Shown here: one piece after another, positions 44,592 through 54,049 of the stretch
Position numbering within the stretch: position 1 is the first letter of the stretch
Layout: the number at the start of each line of letters is the position of its first letter
Assembly: GCF_001189515.2 (NCBI RefSeq)
Contig: NZ_CP012069.2
Location: forward strand, 2,108,001 to 2,172,000
From: Olsenella sp. oral taxon 807
Lineage (GTDB): Bacteria; Actinomycetota; Coriobacteriia; Coriobacteriales; Atopobiaceae
Direction of reading: 5' to 3'
DNA: 64,000 nt
Program-made: the position numbers and the translations under genes
Notes under the pieces: generated by a model
The model's database searches: none
Told to the model about the DNA's origin: nothing
Seen by the model: the letters and a program-made list of their open reading frames with translations, nothing else

Positions 44592-46151
44592 ATGAATACC
44601 ACACTCTTGGCCTTGGAGCAGCTGCTTTGCTCCAATGCCATCACAGCGGGCATCACGAATACGGCGGGCGCCTCTCACCAGGAAGACGTACCCATAGATG
44701 GAGCGGACTGCGACTCCCGTCTTGCAATGAGAGACCACCTCTTCATCTGCAAGGGGGCTGCCTTCAAGGCGGCCTACCTGACGGATGCGCTTGCCAAGGG
44801 CTGTTGTGCCTACCTGTGTGATAAGAGCCGCGCAGACGAATTGGCGAAGGTCGCACCGGGGGTACCTGCTCTCGTGGTCGCCGACGACGCGCTGCGACAG
44901 GCCATGGCACGTGCCTCGGCAGAGGCCTGGGGCCACCCCGACCGCGACGTCAAGATCGTTGGCATCACGGGCACGAAGGGCAAGTCCACCTGCGCCTACA
45001 TGCTACGCGCAATTCTAGACGCGGGTCACGACGCTGCGCAGGCAGCCATCTTGGGATCGATAGACACCTTCGACGGCGTCGAGCGCTTCGAGAGCGTCAA
45101 CACCACACCCGAGGCCCCCGACCTCTGGCGCCACATAGCCAATGTCCGCAGCTCGGGCCTTCCCTACCTCGTGATGGAGGTCTCAAGCCAGGCGCTCAAA
45201 TACGATCGCGTCGTGGGTCTTGACCTGGACGTAGGCTGCTTTTTGAACATCGGGCGCGACCACATCTCGCCGGCAGAGCACCCCGACTTCGAGGACTACT
45301 TCTCAAGCAAGCTGCGCATCTTTGACCAGACTCGCGTAGCTGCGGTGAACCTGGACATGGACCGTGCGGACGAGACGCTCGCTCGCGCACGGGCCTGCAA
45401 GCGCCTGCTAGCTTTCTCGGCAAAGGGTCCCACCACACAGGGCACTCCCGACATCTGGGCACGTAACGTGAGGCCCACAGGCGCTGGCATCCATTTCGTG
45501 GCTCACACGCCAAGTTGGGAGGAAGAGCTGTTCCTCTCCATGCCGGGCCTCTTCAACGTGGAGAATGCGCTCGGCGCCATCGCCGCCTGCGAGGCTCTCG
45601 GCGTGGAACAAGGGCAGGTGCGCGAGGGCCTCGCACACACCCGCGTCCCAGGGCGCATGGAGCTTCTTACCACGAGCTCCCCCAAGATCACGGGCATCGT
45701 GGACTACGCGCACAACAAGCTCTCGTACCAGCGCTTTTTCTCATCTCTAAGCAAGGAGTTCCCCGACTGCGAGATCATCGCGGTCTTTGGCGCGCCCGGC
45801 GGCAAGGCCTTCGAGCGCCGCCAGGAGCTACCACAGGAAGCCTCCAGGTGGGCGGACTACCTGATCTTCACTGAGGAGGACCCCGCACACGAACCGGTTG
45901 GGGAGATCTGCGCCCAGATGGCGCGCTCGACGCCCAAGGGACAGCCACACGAGGTCATCCTGGAGCGCCCTCGTGCCATCGAGCGCGCGGTCGAGCTGGG
46001 CTTGGCAGCCAAGCGCGACGCCATCGTATGCCTCCTCGCCAAGGGTGACGAGACCCGCCAGCACGAGGGCGACGCCTTCGTGCCCTGTGAGACTGACACT
46101 ACCCTCTTCTATCGCGCCGTAAGCCGGCAGCTGGGCCAAGCTGAACCCTAG
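44592..46151 (+). CDS. MurE-type UDP-MurNAc-tripeptide synthetase
   Basis: 519-residue ATP-dependent Mur ligase that adds the third amino acid to the cell-wall stem peptide. It has the Mur N-terminal domain, P-loop GITGTKGKST (~residue 125), MEVSSQAL, LNIGRDHISPAEH and the C-terminal VDYAHNK. At the position where meso-DAP enzymes carry DNPR this protein has EDPA, so a different third residue such as Lys or Orn is likely. ATG at 44592 was chosen; the open frame upstream overlaps tRNA-Val. It may be the main MurE or a paralogue, which one window cannot settle. Confidence 0.88.
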   Translation: MNTTLLALEQLLCSNAITAGITNTAGASHQEDVPIDGADCDSRLAMRDHLFICKGAAFKAAYLTDALAKGCCAYLCDKSRADELAKVAPGVPALVVADDALRQAMARASAEAWGHPDRDVKIVGITGTKGKSTCAYMLRAILDAGHDAAQAAILGSIDTFDGVERFESVNTTPEAPDLWRHIANVRSSGLPYLVMEVSSQALKYDRVVGLDLDVGCFLNIGRDHISPAEHPDFEDYFSSKLRIFDQTRVAAVNLDMDRADETLARARACKRLLAFSAKGPTTQGTPDIWARNVRPTGAGIHFVAHTPSWEEELFLSMPGLFNVENALGAIAACEALGVEQGQVREGLAHTRVPGRMELLTTSSPKITGIVDYAHNKLSYQRFFSSLSKEFPDCEIIAVFGAPGGKAFERRQELPQEASRWADYLIFTEEDPAHEPVGEICAQMARSTPKGQPHEVILERPRAIERAVELGLAAKRDAIVCLLAKGDETRQHEGDAFVPCETDTTLFYRAVSRQLGQAEP

Positions 46152-46240
46152 GAACGACCACATCAAAGAGCTCACGGGCACATCGATACAGAGTGAGACC
46201 ACCGCAGTCCGCGTGCGACCAGACGAAAGGAGTCCCCACC

Positions 46241-47179
46241 ATGCCCGCCCTGTCACTTCCCACCTTCCCCGTTGACGCCTCGACACTACCTGAGCCCATG
46301 GCAGAGCAGCTCTCGCGCATCAGACACATCATCTCTGACACGGATGGCACGATGCTGGGCAGCAGCTGCGCACTTACCTCCACAGGCGGCACACCTTCCG
46401 TCGAGCTCGCGCAGACCCTCATCGATGCCCGACGCTTTGGCATCGACGTGATTCCCTGCACGGGACGCAACCGGGCGATGGTGCGCGAGGACGCGCGCAT
46501 CCTGGGGCTGCCCGGCTGGATAGGCGAGATGGGCGGCATCCTCTGCCTCCATGAGGGCAGCACGAGCGACTGGCGCTACTTCACGGCCGACATGCCCTAC
46601 GACGAGTCGTCCGGCCAAACACCGCACGACCTCATCATGGCGACCGGCGTTATCGAGCACATGCTCGCGCGCTGGTACGACTGCCTGGAGACCTATCATG
46701 ACAACAACATAGGCTACCAGTACCGCGAGGTCACGGTGGCGCTGCGCGGTGCTGTCATCGAGGACGAGGCCCAGGCGATGCTCGACGAGACGGGTCTGCC
46801 CCTCTACCTGGCTGACAACGGCTTCGTGGGCCACATCACCGGGGCGACCATCCTACCAACCTTCGAGGGCGGCAGGATCGAGGACGTCCACACCTATCAC
46901 GTCACGCCGCGAGGCCTCAACAAGGGCACGGCAGTGCGCCGCTACATCGAACTCATGGGCTGGGATCCCACCGAGGTCATGGCCTGCGGCGACTCTCCCG
47001 CCGACTGCGCAATGGCCCCTGAGGTCGGCACCTTCATGCTCATGAGCAACGGCATCAAAAACCCCAAGGCCCAGGCAGCGCTGGCCACGGCCGGAAACGC
47101 CTATGTCTCTGCGGCAGACGCCACGGACGGGTTCTGCCGGGCACTGCGGACGCTCATGGCACTTCGCACCCTGACGTAG
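46241..47179 (+). CDS. HAD-superfamily phosphatase, Cof type
   Basis: 312 residues. Motif I is SDTDGTML (nucleophile Asp). Motif II is the Thr of IPCTGRNRAMV, motif III the Lys of LNKGTAVRRYIELM, and motif IV GDSPADCAM. A large cap between motifs II and III makes it type IIB, like sugar-phosphate or mannosyl-3-phosphoglycerate phosphatases. ATG at 46241 with AAAGGAGTCCCCACC upstream. Follows murE by 90 bases and could be cotranscribed. Substrate unknown. Confidence 0.87.
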   Translation: MPALSLPTFPVDASTLPEPMAEQLSRIRHIISDTDGTMLGSSCALTSTGGTPSVELAQTLIDARRFGIDVIPCTGRNRAMVREDARILGLPGWIGEMGGILCLHEGSTSDWRYFTADMPYDESSGQTPHDLIMATGVIEHMLARWYDCLETYHDNNIGYQYREVTVALRGAVIEDEAQAMLDETGLPLYLADNGFVGHITGATILPTFEGGRIEDVHTYHVTPRGLNKGTAVRRYIELMGWDPTEVMACGDSPADCAMAPEVGTFMLMSNGIKNPKAQAALATAGNAYVSAADATDGFCRALRTLMALRTLT

Positions 47180-47212
47180 CAAGATCGCGAGACATACCAA
47201 GCGGAGGCTGGT

Positions 47213-47239
47213 GGCGCAGGCGATGGCATCGCCTGCGCC
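47213..47239. terminator. Bidirectional hairpin between convergent genes
   Basis: GGCGCAGGCGAT-GGC-ATCGCCTGCGCC, perfectly paired, between the HAD gene and the ABC permease gene. No T-run. Confidence 0.6.
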
Positions 47240-47245
47240 CGCGCC

Positions 47246-48625
47246 TCAACGCAAGGGCTCTTGGGCCGCACGCGCATCGGTCACACAGATCCCCGCAAGG
47301 GCCACGGCATAGGCGCAGCCGCCACAGGCCGCCCAGAGCGGCCCCACGAGCGAGAGACCCCCAACTCCCAGCAGGTAGAAGAAGACAAGAAGTAAGAAGT
47401 CCGGGCGCGCCCGTGCTGACCTCCTCGAGAGGACATCGATGCCACCGGCAAAGAGCGGGGTCGCCACGAGCGAGAGCGTGATGGCCAGCATTGACAGGAT
47501 GCCTGGGGCGCCACAAGCGGACGAGGCGATGGGGGAAAACGGCAGGGACAGACACGCGACGACCACCAGGCCCAGCAAGACAGTGAGGGCCACGGCAGGA
47601 AGCGAGTCTAGAAGCAGCAGCCTGAAGAGAGTGCGGGGACGAGCAATTGCATCGCCCACGAGTCGAACGCGACAGTCATCCCTGAACACGCGCGTCAGCT
47701 CACGCGCTCGACCAAGCGACAGAGAGCCGAGTGTCATCCACATGAGCCTCAGTCCCAGATCGGCAGAGGAGGCGACGAGCACGGCTCCGGCGGGGACGAG
47801 AAACGCGCCCCACTCCATGAGGTCCTTTAGTCCCTCGCGTTGACGAAGGTGCGAGAGCAGGGCACGCGCGACAAGAAGCCGAGCGCCTGTTGTTTGAGGA
47901 AGCGAGAGAATGGGCCTGCGTCCTGCCAAGATCCTGCGTCGGCGCTGCTCCTCGTAGGTGATGGGAGCTTGGGCCGCCCATGAGGTCATCGACTGCAGGT
48001 CGGCATAGAGCGCGTTCGACTGGACGATCGAGGCCCTGTCAAAGCAAGGATGCGGCACCAGACGCATGAGGCGAGCGAGGCCGCACGCCCATCCGAGGGC
48101 AACCGCAAGGACGAGCGCCACGGCAACTGCAAGCGTCAGTGCCACGGGCGAGACCACGGCTTGCAACACGGCCCCCATCAGGCGACCGCCGATCAGGCCC
48201 AGGACCACAGATCGCAGCAGCACGGGGACGGCACTCGCGACCACCCAAGCCGCAGGGGTCAGGACACCCGAGAGCAGCTCGATATCAGGATGCGTGAGTG
48301 GGACGGACGGGGTACGCAGGTAGTGCACGACCGACGTCACGCAGACGACAAGCGGTATCACCCACAGAAGACCGAGCAGGGTGCTGGCGCCCGGCACACC
48401 AAGGGTCGCGCCGATGCCCTCGGCCAGATCCAGAAGATAGGCCCAGGTCATGACGAGGGTTACCAGCAAGACAAGTACGACGTAGAGCTGGTACCAGCGG
48501 TCCATGAGGCTCGTTTCCTCGCTAAAGTCAGTTCCCGTCGCGTACAGGAGCTGCGTGACTCGCGCCTTGGTATGATGGAGGCGAAGCCGCAACAGTATCC
48601 GTACGCCCCTCAGCGTCTCAGCCAC
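47246..48625 (-). CDS. ABC exporter, membrane subunit
   Basis: 459 residues with about ten hydrophobic segments, e.g. LYVVLVLLVTLVMTWAYLLD, LLGLLWVIPLVVCVTSVV and LTLAVAVALVLAVALGWACG. It has no soluble domain of known type. The GTG at 48625 overlaps the end of the ATPase gene by eight bases, so the two form a coupled pair. The general shape is that of ABC-2-like permeases partnered with single-ATPase subunits. The substrate cannot be inferred. Confidence 0.8.
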   Translation of the reverse strand: MAETLRGVRILLRLRLHHTKARVTQLLYATGTDFSEETSLMDRWYQLYVVLVLLVTLVMTWAYLLDLAEGIGATLGVPGASTLLGLLWVIPLVVCVTSVVHYLRTPSVPLTHPDIELLSGVLTPAAWVVASAVPVLLRSVVLGLIGGRLMGAVLQAVVSPVALTLAVAVALVLAVALGWACGLARLMRLVPHPCFDRASIVQSNALYADLQSMTSWAAQAPITYEEQRRRRILAGRRPILSLPQTTGARLLVARALLSHLRQREGLKDLMEWGAFLVPAGAVLVASSADLGLRLMWMTLGSLSLGRARELTRVFRDDCRVRLVGDAIARPRTLFRLLLLDSLPAVALTVLLGLVVVACLSLPFSPIASSACGAPGILSMLAITLSLVATPLFAGGIDVLSRRSARARPDFLLLVFFYLLGVGGLSLVGPLWAACGGCAYAVALAGICVTDARAAQEPLR

Positions 48626-49238
48626 GTTCCAGCCTACCGTCCCTCAGACACAAGGTCTGACTGGCGACAACGGCCGACACGCTCGCGTGGCAGCTCATGA
48701 GGATGGCTATACCACGACCTGCTGCCGCCGTAAGATCCCCGTCAAGGATATGCGTCGCCTCCTCGTCCAGAGGGGCGTAGGGCTCGTCGAGCAGCAGCAG
48801 GCGCGGTCGTATGACAAGCGCGAGGGCCAGGGCAAGCTTCTGTCTCATGCCGCGCGAGTACGCGGAGGGATATCGGTCGAGTGCGTCTGCGAGCTTGAGG
48901 CGCCTAAGCAGGTCCGTAGCGTAGGCGGACTCGCCCTCGATGCCTCCCGCGCGCAGCAGAAGCTCCATATGCTCTTTCGCGGTCAGGTCATCATAGAAGG
49001 CAGGCACGTCGCATACGAACGCCACCTGAGGACGTGGGCCCTGCGCGATGACCTGGATGTCACCAGATGAGGGTCGCAGCCAGCCGGCAAGGCACCTCAG
49101 GAGGGTCGACTTACCCGACCCGTTCGCACCCACCAGAATGGCTATCTCGCCCTCTTTGAGCGAGAACGTCACATCCTCCCACACCGGAACCCTCGCGTAT
49201 GAGAACGCGAGGTTCCGCACACTCACGACCTCAGCCAT
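48618..49238 (-). CDS. ABC transporter ATP-binding subunit
   Basis: 206 residues. Walker A is GANGSGKST, the Q-loop region lies near QVAFVCDVPAFYDDLT, the signature is YSRGMRQKLALALAL (a YSRGM variant of LSGGQ usual in ABC-2 systems), Walker B LLLLDEPYAPLD, and the H-loop His is in MSCHAS. ATG at 49238 with GAGGAGGCCGAT upstream; a longer open frame exists. First gene of a pair with the permease downstream. Confidence 0.93.
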   Translation of the reverse strand: MAEVVSVRNLAFSYARVPVWEDVTFSLKEGEIAILVGANGSGKSTLLRCLAGWLRPSSGDIQVIAQGPRPQVAFVCDVPAFYDDLTAKEHMELLLRAGGIEGESAYATDLLRRLKLADALDRYPSAYSRGMRQKLALALALVIRPRLLLLDEPYAPLDEEATHILDGDLTAAAGRGIAILMSCHASVSAVVASQTLCLRDGRLERG

Positions 49239-49322
49239 ATCGGCCTCCTCACATGCGACCAAAGGGACTGCCATGCCCGACGTCGGACGGCGCGTCTCGC
49301 AAAAATGGGACTGCCACGGGCA

Positions 49323-51056
49323 TCAGGAGGTGCACCTCCTCACCCAGGCGATGAAGTTCTCCGTGCCCAAACCTGTCCGCTCAGCCATCGAGTGGCCCAC
49401 CCCCCAGACGGTCGCGAAGTCAACGTCCTCGACACTGTCGTTCGCCCGCAGGGCAAGCGCGAGGTTGACCTCGGTCGTGAGCGAGGTGTCGCCCTGCTCG
49501 ATGCCTGTGCGGATCCTCCAATACTTGGCAGGCGTCGAGGTACCGTAACCCTCGTATGAGCCGCACAGATAGTACAGGGGATTGTAGAGGTTCTCGCGCT
49601 CCGCCATGCTCGTGCCGAGCGCGTCTGCGTTTGCCAGGTCGGAGGCGAAGCTGGAGGGGTACGTCTCGTCCCAGCCCGAAAGCGAGGCGTAGGAGGATGC
49701 GTTCCTATTGAGCAGACCCGCCATCGTCGCGTCAAAGTGGCGCGCGTCAGAGTCGTGGTCACCAAAGAGCTGGTTCTCCTTTGCGCTCCTGTCAAGCATG
49801 TCGAAGGCACCGACACCTTTGGTCACCGCCTTGCGGTGGCGCACGAAGGCACCGACGCTCGCGATGGAGGCGCTGTTGGTGGCACTGTCATAACGTATCC
49901 AGGGATCAGCGCCATTGAGGGAGGCAACGTAGTCCTCGGCCGTGTCATACGTCACCTCTGAGCCCGTCGGGTCAGGGGCATAGGGAAACGCCGTGATGGC
50001 GAGGAAGTTGTTAAGCGACCCCTCGATCACCGAGAGCAGGTGATCGTAATAGCTCCCCGAGCAAAAGGAGCCCTCTCCGCCTGCGGCAAGCGACAGGACG
50101 TTGTCGTCCCCGTCCACGAACCCGACGAGGTTGACATAGGTCACAAACTCGTTGGCAAGGTCGCTCGAAAGGGCCTTCGCGAAGCTGCCCGCGCTACGCA
50201 CCCCGTTCGTGACGTACTGCCCCATCATCCACTCGTACGCCTCGTCGGCCACATCAAGTGACGTGATCGGACACCAGCACATCGCCCCCGCCACGGCGTC
50301 CGAGACGTCATGTCCCAACCTGTCCGTGAGCACGGCGCCTATCGCGTCGAGGTAGACCTGATAGCCCCTCACATCACCCGTAGCACCCATAAGCGCGCTC
50401 TGGGCGCCCCCGCTGGAGTGACCAAAGGTGAAGATGCGGTCCATGGAGCCCGGAAGCGAGTCCGCGTTGTAGCGCAGGTAGCGCACGGCCGCCTTGAGGT
50501 CGGTGACACCCCACGGAACACCACCATCATAGTGGCTGCCGTCACCGCTCGTGCCGCTCGCACGACCACGACAGCCGGCGCGCACATACACGAGGCCGGC
50601 CGACGTGTACGGCACGACGCCCTCCGCAGAGTACGACGAGGGTGCCTCCTGCGCCCCAAAGCCAACGGTATCAATGGGCATGACGACGGGTGCCGTCGCA
50701 GCAGTGTAGCCGCCTATGGAGCCGTCAGGGTTGACGCTGCAGGTGTAGGTCTCGCCGCCCACATTGGCCCTCGCGCTCAGATAGGCTCCCGGCACATAGA
50801 CGCCCAACGACTCAAAGTCGGGCGCGGCGGGACTCAAACAGTAGCTCACGCCCACCTGATAGTAGATGTCGTTCGCCTCATCATGGCGCCAGGCACCCCT
50901 ATCGAGTGAAAGCGGGCTGTAGTCCCTGGCCACCAGGGCGTCCTTCGATGGGCGTATGGCACAGCCCGAGAGCCCCATCCAGGCAAGCCCCGTGGCGGCA
51001 GCACCGGCAGCGCGCAGGAGCATCCTTCTTGTCACATGTGCCGCCTCTCTTCCCAT
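49323..51056 (-). CDS. Tat-exported tannase-like alpha/beta-hydrolase lipoprotein
   Basis: 577 residues. The N-terminus has a twin-Arg start (VTRRMLL), a hydrophobic run and the lipobox LSGC at 29-32, so it is probably exported by Tat and lipid-anchored. The hydrolase has the nucleophile elbow GHSSGGA (Ser214) and, near the C-terminus, a likely Asp in QGDTSLTTEVNLAL and His in GVGHSMAER. This matches subtype B tannases, which release gallate from plant tannins. Family membership is likely, the substrate less certain. Downstream of an Fe-alcohol dehydrogenase gene, with a terminator between. Confidence 0.78.
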   Translation of the reverse strand: MGREAAHVTRRMLLRAAGAAATGLAWMGLSGCAIRPSKDALVARDYSPLSLDRGAWRHDEANDIYYQVGVSYCLSPAAPDFESLGVYVPGAYLSARANVGGETYTCSVNPDGSIGGYTAATAPVVMPIDTVGFGAQEAPSSYSAEGVVPYTSAGLVYVRAGCRGRASGTSGDGSHYDGGVPWGVTDLKAAVRYLRYNADSLPGSMDRIFTFGHSSGGAQSALMGATGDVRGYQVYLDAIGAVLTDRLGHDVSDAVAGAMCWCPITSLDVADEAYEWMMGQYVTNGVRSAGSFAKALSSDLANEFVTYVNLVGFVDGDDNVLSLAAGGEGSFCSGSYYDHLLSVIEGSLNNFLAITAFPYAPDPTGSEVTYDTAEDYVASLNGADPWIRYDSATNSASIASVGAFVRHRKAVTKGVGAFDMLDRSAKENQLFGDHDSDARHFDATMAGLLNRNASSYASLSGWDETYPSSFASDLANADALGTSMAERENLYNPLYYLCGSYEGYGTSTPAKYWRIRTGIEQGDTSLTTEVNLALALRANDSVEDVDFATVWGVGHSMAERTGLGTENFIAWVRRCTS

Positions 51057-51209
51057 TGCCTGCCTCCTTCGCCGTATATGGACGCCTGCGACGAGTGCAC
51101 CGCAGTGCCAGGCGTACGGTGCGTGCTCACGAATGCCGCTCGACTACCAACGATAGTATGATGGGAAGAAAAGAGATGCGACATATATCTTGGGTTTCTT
51201 GAAAAGAGT

Positions 51210-51233
51210 CCCGCACAGGCGCTCCTGTGCGGG
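51210..51233 (-). terminator. Terminator of the alcohol dehydrogenase gene
   Basis: On the minus strand CCCGCACAGG-AGCG-CCTGTGCGGG is followed by ACTCTTTTC. A second GC-rich hairpin lies at about 51258-51288. Confidence 0.75.
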
Positions 51234-51320
51234 GGATGCGCATCGCCCCAAGGCGAGCGGGCCCGCCGACCGGTTCCGACGGGCCCGCAGGGCAGGTCAT
51301 GCGAAAGACACTGGACGCTT

Positions 51321-52547
51321 CTAGAAGTCCACGGGCTCGTCGTGGTAGCAGCATGTGAGGATGCGCTCGAAGTCCTCTGCCTCGGTCTTGCGCGGGTTCT
51401 CGGGCGTACAGGCGTCGAGGACGGCATTGGCGGCGATGGAGGGGAGCTTCTCGAGGAACTCCTTCTCGGGAACCATGACGGCCTCACCACTGTCGCTGGC
51501 CTTGATACCGCCATTGGCGTAGTCGTTGACACCCTGTGGGATGTCGAGCTTGTCGTTCAGGTCGCGGATCATCTGGACGAGGCTATCGACGAGCTGCTCG
51601 TCTGTCGTGCCACCAAGGTGCAGGACCTCCTTGGCGACGAAGGCGTAGCGCTCGCGGGCACGGGAGTCCCTGGAGTTCCACTGGATGGCCTTTCCCAAGT
51701 ACATGGCATTGGCAGCACCATGTATGATGTGGCCGCCCTCGAAGACGGCCCCGGTCTTGTGTGCCATCGAGTGCACGATGCCGAGCAGGCCGGAGGAGAA
51801 GGCTATGCCGGCAATGCACTGGGCCTCGTGCATGTGCTGGCGAGCAAGCTCGTCTCCCGTGTAGGAGATGGGCAGCCACTTGGTGATCTCGCGGATGCCA
51901 TGCAGGGCGTTGGCGTCAGTGAACATGCTGGCGGCCGTCGAGACGTAGGCCTCGAGGCAGTGGGTCAGCGCATCCATGCCCGTATGCGCACAGAGCTTGG
52001 CGGGCATGCTGTAGGTGAGCTCGGGGTCCACGATGGCGATGTCGGGTGTGATCTGGAAGTCGGCTATCGGGTACTTGACGCCCCGCTCGTAGTCGGTGAT
52101 GATCGAGAAGGCCGTGACCTCGGTCGCAGTACCGGAGGTCGAGGAAATGGCGCAGAAGTGCGCCTTGGTGCGCAGCTCGGGGAGGCCGAAGACCTTGCAC
52201 ATGTCCTCGAAGGTGGTCTCGGGGTACTCGTACTTGATCCACATGGCCTTGGCCGCGTCGATTGGGCTACCGCCGCCTATGGCGACGATCCAGTCGGGGC
52301 TAAACTCGGCCATGAAGGCGGCGCCTCTCATGACGGTCTCGACGGAAGGATCGCTCTCGACGCCCTCGAAGAGCCTGACCTCAAAGCCCGCAGACTCGAG
52401 GTCGGCTTGGATCTCTTGCAAAAAGCCGCCACGACGCATCGAGCTGCCGCCCGAGACGATGACGGCCCGGGAGCCCTTGAGGTTCTTGACCTCGTGGCGG
52501 GCACCCTCTCCAAGATAGAGATCACGTGGATTGGTAAAACGTCCCAT
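51321..52547 (-). CDS. Iron-containing alcohol dehydrogenase
   Basis: 408 residues of the Fe-ADH family, related to butanol dehydrogenases. Visible are the NAD(P) loop VAIGGGSPIDAAKAMW, the SSTSGTATEVTAFSII block and metal-ligand segments HTGMDALTHCLEAY, GLLGIVHSMAHKTG and GGHIIHGAANA. ATG at 52547 with GAGAAGGAACC upstream. It probably disposes of reducing equivalents by reducing aldehydes in fermentation; the substrate is not readable. Single gene with its own terminator. Confidence 0.93.
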   Translation of the reverse strand: MGRFTNPRDLYLGEGARHEVKNLKGSRAVIVSGGSSMRRGGFLQEIQADLESAGFEVRLFEGVESDPSVETVMRGAAFMAEFSPDWIVAIGGGSPIDAAKAMWIKYEYPETTFEDMCKVFGLPELRTKAHFCAISSTSGTATEVTAFSIITDYERGVKYPIADFQITPDIAIVDPELTYSMPAKLCAHTGMDALTHCLEAYVSTAASMFTDANALHGIREITKWLPISYTGDELARQHMHEAQCIAGIAFSSGLLGIVHSMAHKTGAVFEGGHIIHGAANAMYLGKAIQWNSRDSRARERYAFVAKEVLHLGGTTDEQLVDSLVQMIRDLNDKLDIPQGVNDYANGGIKASDSGEAVMVPEKEFLEKLPSIAANAVLDACTPENPRKTEAEDFERILTCCYHDEPVDF

Positions 52548-52960
52548 GGTTCCTTCTCCTCTCTCTGTTGTCGCCCCCTGCGACGACAAGCTTCAAACCA
52601 TTCTAGGGAAGGGTGTAGGCCCCCACCAGGGACGGAGGCGTACGACGGTGTTATCTACATGATATTCACTAACTTATTAACTACATGAGTCAATCCACGC
52701 GCGGAACGAAGACACGCGGACGCGGATCCCACGCCTCAGGGGCCACCGCTTAAGGAGCGCAACAGAAACGTAGTTATGCCGCTTGCGCTGGTGACATGCA
52801 GCCCCAAGTCGGCTAGGATGTGACACAGTGGCGCCTTAGGCTGACAATTGGTTGTGCACCGTGATCACGAGTGCGGTCCCAAGTCAGGTAGGATGGAGCA
52901 AGGGTGGATGGAACATGCCAATGACCAAGAGCATGCGGCGGCTGCGGAGAGGTGACGCGC
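52548..52960. other. Divergent intergenic region
   Basis: 413 bases between the dehydrogenase and the TPR-like pair. It has an AT-rich patch (TATTCACTAACTTATTAACT at about 52.66 kb) where the dehydrogenase promoter probably lies. No clear Rex-type operator is seen. Confidence 0.45.
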
Positions 52961-54049
52961 ATGACGTTTGACCCGCACAGAGAGGATTATCAGAGGATGG
53001 GGCTGCGCTTTGCACGCTCCCTTGACGGCCAGAGTCCCAGCGCGGCCGCACGTTCCTTCTCGAGCTTTGGCAGGCGCTTCGTCCAAAACCGTGACTCGCT
53101 GCCCCAGTGTGATGAGGATCGTGCCTTTCATTTGGTGGTCAGTGCCGCCACGCTGATCGACTACGAGCTCCCTTTCGCTGATGACGACCATGCGGAGTCG
53201 ATCATCCAGAAGGCCCATACGATCCTGAGTGAGGCCCTTAAGCTCGACCCCATGAACCCCGATGCCCTGCGCATGGAGCAGGCCTCCACAATCCCCTCGT
53301 TCGAGGGCTACTACGACTACCTCCTCGAGGGACGTGCCCAGATCAAGGAGAGCTGCGAGAGGCGCCGCGCGGGCGCCCAGAGGGCCAATGGTGGTGAGCG
53401 CGCAGAGCTCGCGCAGCTGCTCGCGATGAGTCCCTACCTGCGCTGGCTCCATGCCCTCGCGTCAAAGGCCGTGGTCTGCGGGCACAATCACGCCGCCTTG
53501 GAGTTTTGCGACGAGCTCCTGAGACTTGATCCCACCGACCGGGCAGACGCCCGCTTCACCGCAGCCATCGCCTATGCCAAGCTCGAGGATGAGGAGGGAC
53601 TTCTCGCCCTGAGGGGGCGCATCGCGTGCCTCGACGTCGCACGTCCCCGCGAGCCAAAGGACGCCTGGCTACAGCTCGCACTCTGCGCCCTCGCGTACAA
53701 GCGCTACGACCTCTCGGGTGCGGCCTCCATCGTAGAGGACCTCTGCGAGAGCTATCCGCACGCGGCCCTCACCCTGGTCATGCAGAAGGAGCTCCCCGAC
53801 GGCGTCTTCGCACGCCTGTCAGTACCGGCCCTCAGCGAGGACGAACTGATCCTCGCCGTCTCAGAGGCTACCGTACTGCTACAGGAGGGGCGAGACTCTG
53901 CGGCGCGTGGTAGCTTTGGTGCCTGGATATCGCGCGAAGCCGAGAAGCGCCTTACCGAGCGGGAGCGCAGGATGCTCGAGCTGGATATGGCAGAGACGCC
54001 GTCGGGCAACTCTGCGGGGGGCAGACCCGCAGGCGGGAACAAGAGCTGA
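52961..54049 (+). CDS. TPR-like helical protein A
   Basis: 362 residues of helical repeats (IIQKAHTILSEALKLDPMNPDALRME, in blocks; AALEFCDELLRLDPTDRADARFTAAIAYAKLEDEEGL, in blocks). The LDP turns are typical of TPR motifs. No signal, membrane helix or enzyme motif. ATG at 52961 has GAGAGGTGACGCGC upstream; a GTG three codons earlier is possible. The stop overlaps the next start (TGATG), and the second protein is similar, so they look like a coupled, duplicated pair. Function unknown, probably a scaffold. Confidence 0.75.
   Translation: MTFDPHREDYQRMGLRFARSLDGQSPSAAARSFSSFGRRFVQNRDSLPQCDEDRAFHLVVSAATLIDYELPFADDDHAESIIQKAHTILSEALKLDPMNPDALRMEQASTIPSFEGYYDYLLEGRAQIKESCERRRAGAQRANGGERAELAQLLAMSPYLRWLHALASKAVVCGHNHAALEFCDELLRLDPTDRADARFTAAIAYAKLEDEEGLLALRGRIACLDVARPREPKDAWLQLALCALAYKRYDLSGAASIVEDLCESYPHAALTLVMQKELPDGVFARLSVPALSEDELILAVSEATVLLQEGRDSAARGSFGAWISREAEKRLTERERRMLELDMAETPSGNSAGGRPAGGNKS

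Noticed and set aside
52548-52720. Rex operator upstream of the alcohol dehydrogenase
   Set aside because: An AT-rich patch with TTCACTAA is present, but the inverted TTGTGAA half-site is missing.
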